DNA from: Gammaproteobacteria bacterium UBA4475
Lineage (GTDB): Bacteria; Pseudomonadota; Gammaproteobacteria; Pseudomonadales; Azotimanducaceae
Length of the DNA stretch: 7,577 bases
Reading direction: 5' to 3'
NCBI GenBank assembly: GCA_002389265.1
Contig: DGOD01000024.1
Location: 2,801 to 10,377 of the forward strand
Made by a program: the position numbers and the translations under genes. This document shows, piece by piece, positions 5,399-7,577 of the stretch; the first letter of the stretch is position 1, and each line of letters starts with the position of its first letter. The notes below the pieces were generated by a model. It was not told where the DNA came from, did no database searches, and saw only the letters and a list, made by a program, of their open reading frames with translations.

Positions 5399-7144
5399 AT
5401 GAACCTAATCCCTGCTTCATTTGATCCCAGCGCCACCGCCACGGGCCCCGAAGGTCAACGAGCCCACCCTGCGACCATCGACCACAGCCAACGGTTGGAA
5501 GAAAAACTTTATAAACTGGGCAGTCACGCCTGGACCATGGTGGGCAATGGTCTGTCAAATCAGTCCTTCATTGAGGGGCCGGAAGGCTTGATTGTGATTG
5601 ATACCGGCGAATGTATCGAAGAGATGAACGCGGCGCTGGCGGCGATACGCCAAGAGACCAGCGCGCCGATTGTGGCCTGTATTTATACCCACTTTCACTA
5701 TGTGGGCGGCACCCAGGCCCTGCTCGATGAATCCGGCAATGCTGACCTGCCGATTTACGGCCACAGCGGCATTGATGCGAATCTAATGCGCTTTAGCGGC
5801 GAGGTGGGACCCCGTGGTGCACGGGGCCTGGTACACCAGTTCGCTGTTGCGCTGCCCACAGAGGGCGAAGACGGACTGGTGAATGTCGGCCTCGGGCGTT
5901 TCTATCGAAACCCGGCACATGCGCCGTTTACGCGGGGTTATATTTCGGCCAAACACACCTTTTCGGAAAACACCACCTTGTCTATTGCGGGCCTGAAGGT
6001 GGAGATTTACCCGGCACCGTCGGATGCCACCGACTCCGTCACCATCTGGTTTCCGGAGCTCAGCGTCGCGATTAACAACCTGTTATGGCCCGCGCTGTTC
6101 AATGTGTTTGCCATCCGCGGTGAAGAATATCGCGACCCGCGGGTCCTGTTGCGCGGCCTCGATCAGCTTGAGGGCCTGAAGGCGAATTATCTGCTGGGCG
6201 CCCATGGGCCACCGGTGGAAGGCGCGCAATTGATCAGCGACAGCATCATCGATAGCCGCGATGCCATTCAATATATGTGGGACCAAACCGTCCGCGGTGC
6301 CAATCAGGGCCTGACCTTAGATCAGCTCGTCACCGTTGTGCAGCTACCTGAGCACTTCAAAAGCCGCTATCAAACCCAACAATTTTACGGCGTGGTGGAA
6401 CACCACGTGCGCCAGATTTACACCGGCTTATTCGGTTGGTTCGACGAAGACGAAGCCAAGCTGTTTCCGACTCCAGCACCCGACCGTGGGCGCAAGCTCG
6501 TCGAGGGCTTTGGTGGCACCGCCAAGGTGCGCGCCATCATTGACCAGGCATTACGAGACCAGGATTATCGCTGGGCAATCGAACTCAGCAGCTGGCTGGT
6601 TCGCGCCAGCCTGAACGACCATGGCCGAGCGGATGCCGGTGAACAGGAAGATCGCAATCGCCTTGCCGCTGGCCTGCGCGGTGTCGCTCAAAGTACCACC
6701 GCCGCCAACATCCGTAACTGGTGCCTGACCCGCGCCCGCGAGCTTGAGGGCCTGCTTGACGTTGATCGATTACGTGGCCATCGATTCAGGGCGGCCGATT
6801 TGCTGAGAGGCGCGCCCGCAGACAGTGTGCCGGTTTTGAAAGTCTTGCTGGTACCCGCCCGCGCCGAGGGTTTAGCGGCGACCCTGTGCATCGCCTTCGA
6901 TGATGGTAGCCGGGCCGGACTGCGCCTGCGTCATCAGGTGGCGATACCCACGAACGGCGCGAATGCCGACATGACCTTGATGATCAGCCATCAACATTGG
7001 GCCCAGCTGCTTGGGGGCAAAGTGGCACTGGCGACGTTACTGGCCGATGGCAATGCCGACACGGCCGGCATGGATGAACAGGTGCAGCGCTTCCTCAGCT
7101 GTTTTGATCTGCCGACCCTGCAACCTGCGAGCACGTCAGCATGA
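5399..7144 (+). CDS. Alkylsulfatase-family metallo-beta-lactamase-fold protein with altered metal motif
   Basis: A 581-residue protein with the three-part layout of SdsA1-type alkylsulfatases: an N-terminal metallo-beta-lactamase domain (about 35-290; FIEGPEGLIVIDTGE at 57-71), a dimerisation domain (about 295-440; IYTGLFGWFDEDEAKLFP at 340-357) and an SCP2-like C-terminal domain (about 465-575). SdsA1-type enzymes hydrolyse primary alkyl sulfates with two zinc ions. Here the metal motif is THFHYVGGT (97-105), keeping H98 and H100 but missing the Asp-His of HxHxDH. The later ligand regions also differ: PSDATDS (207-213) stands where PGTEAPAE is usual, INN (225-227) where AEN is usual, and AHGPP (268-272) in place of SHHWP. 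No signal peptide, unlike secreted SdsA1, so it is likely cytoplasmic. The ribosome site is weak (CGGAAA at 5385-5390). Its stop overlaps the next start by ATGA, so it is translationally coupled to the arylsulfatase. Family call firm, activity uncertain. Confidence 0.88.
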   Translation: MNLIPASFDPSATATGPEGQRAHPATIDHSQRLEEKLYKLGSHAWTMVGNGLSNQSFIEGPEGLIVIDTGECIEEMNAALAAIRQETSAPIVACIYTHFHYVGGTQALLDESGNADLPIYGHSGIDANLMRFSGEVGPRGARGLVHQFAVALPTEGEDGLVNVGLGRFYRNPAHAPFTRGYISAKHTFSENTTLSIAGLKVEIYPAPSDATDSVTIWFPELSVAINNLLWPALFNVFAIRGEEYRDPRVLLRGLDQLEGLKANYLLGAHGPPVEGAQLISDSIIDSRDAIQYMWDQTVRGANQGLTLDQLVTVVQLPEHFKSRYQTQQFYGVVEHHVRQIYTGLFGWFDEDEAKLFPTPAPDRGRKLVEGFGGTAKVRAIIDQALRDQDYRWAIELSSWLVRASLNDHGRADAGEQEDRNRLAAGLRGVAQSTTAANIRNWCLTRARELEGLLDVDRLRGHRFRAADLLRGAPADSVPVLKVLLVPARAEGLAATLCIAFDDGSRAGLRLRHQVAIPTNGANADMTLMISHQHWAQLLGGKVALATLLADGNADTAGMDEQVQRFLSCFDLPTLQPASTSA

Positions 7145-7577
7145 CCGACATACCCCGAACCAGCGCGGCCTTCGACGGCAAAATAGCCCGCCTGTATAAC
7201 GATGCACAACCCAGCAAGTTGAAGCTGGATAAGCGCGCCGCCGGCGCCCCGAACATCGTGCTGGTGATGCTCGACGATGTGGGCTTCGGCACCTGTAGTA
7301 CCTTTGGTGGGCCAGTACCGACACCAGGGGTGGATAAGATCGCCGCCCGCGGCTTGCGCTATAACCAGTTTCATACAACGGCGTTGTGCTCACCCACCCG
7401 CGCCTCATTGTTGACCGGCCGTAACCATCACAGTGTGCATATGGGTGGGATTACCGAGATCGCCAATAGTTTCCCCGCCTATGACAGCGCTATACCGCCG
7501 GAAACGGCGACCCTGGCCGAAATTCTGAAACAAAACGGCTATTCAACGGGCTGCTTTGGTAAATGGCACCTGACGCC
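7141..7577 (+). CDS. Type I arylsulfatase (formylglycine-dependent), 5' part
   Basis: The first 145 codons are present and the gene runs off the window. ATG at 7141 shares ATGA with the previous stop. After a short N-terminal segment comes the sulfatase core: APNIVLVMLDDVGFG (36-50), with the metal-binding D45 and D46; FHTTALCSPTRASLLTGR (77-94), in which C83-x-P-x-R87 is the site converted to formylglycine, the catalytic residue; and GKWH (140-143) with K141 and H143 of the active site. The 38-residue spacing from the first Asp to Cys equals that of Pseudomonas arylsulfatase AtsA. The enzyme is expected to hydrolyse aryl or steroid-type sulfate esters using calcium. The absence of a signal peptide points to a cytoplasmic enzyme. 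N-terminal wording resembles the long arylsulfatase group of about 750-790 residues. A formylglycine-generating enzyme is required and is not in the window. Confidence 0.93.
   Translation, partial: MTDIPRTSAAFDGKIARLYNDAQPSKLKLDKRAAGAPNIVLVMLDDVGFGTCSTFGGPVPTPGVDKIAARGLRYNQFHTTALCSPTRASLLTGRNHHSVHMGGITEIANSFPAYDSAIPPETATLAEILKQNGYSTGCFGKWHLT

Noticed and set aside
6991..7408. Minus-strand open frames across the junction of the last two genes
   Set aside because: They are antisense to the SCP2-like C-terminus and to the sulfatase catalytic motif, and show no domain.

Overview
The window is a gene-dense stretch (roughly 55-60% G+C by eye) of what looks like a proteobacterial chromosome. Genes are closely spaced with Shine-Dalgarno-type ribosome sites, and the protein families are those common in aerobic, lipid- or steroid-degrading marine bacteria. 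A gammaproteobacterium is my best guess, but it is inference only: no rRNA or single-copy marker is present.

Left part (1-945, plus strand): the 3' end of a crotonase (enoyl-CoA hydratase/isomerase superfamily) gene, followed 39 bp later by a small cupin-fold protein starting at GTG. Facing these, on the minus strand (1025-1954), is an exported alpha/beta-hydrolase with a signal peptide. A 267-bp divergent intergenic region (1955-2221) separates it from the rightward genes.

Right part (2222 to the window end, all plus strand): an F420-type luciferase-like oxidoreductase (TTG start, good ribosome site), a membrane-anchored alpha/beta-hydrolase, a PAPS-type sulfotransferase, a large alkylsulfatase-family metallo-beta-lactamase-fold protein, and the first 145 codons of a type I (formylglycine) arylsulfatase. 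The last two overlap by ATGA. Gaps are 78, 66, 246 and -4 bp. The 246-bp gap before the metallo-beta-lactamase gene holds an AT-rich stretch and repeat/dyad elements, so it probably has its own promoter.

Taken together, the right side looks like a sulfate-ester module. One enzyme adds sulfate (sulfotransferase) and two unrelated folds of the sulfatase type are next to it, with a flavin-type oxidoreductase, hydrolases and a crotonase suggesting catabolism or modification of an aliphatic or steroid-like substrate. The most notable single observation is that the metallo-beta-lactamase protein keeps the full alkylsulfatase architecture but lacks the Asp-His half of the HxHxDH metal motif and has other metal-ligand positions changed. 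It is therefore likely a divergent, possibly mononuclear or non-sulfatase, branch of the family. No mobile element, CRISPR array, rRNA or intact tRNA was seen.
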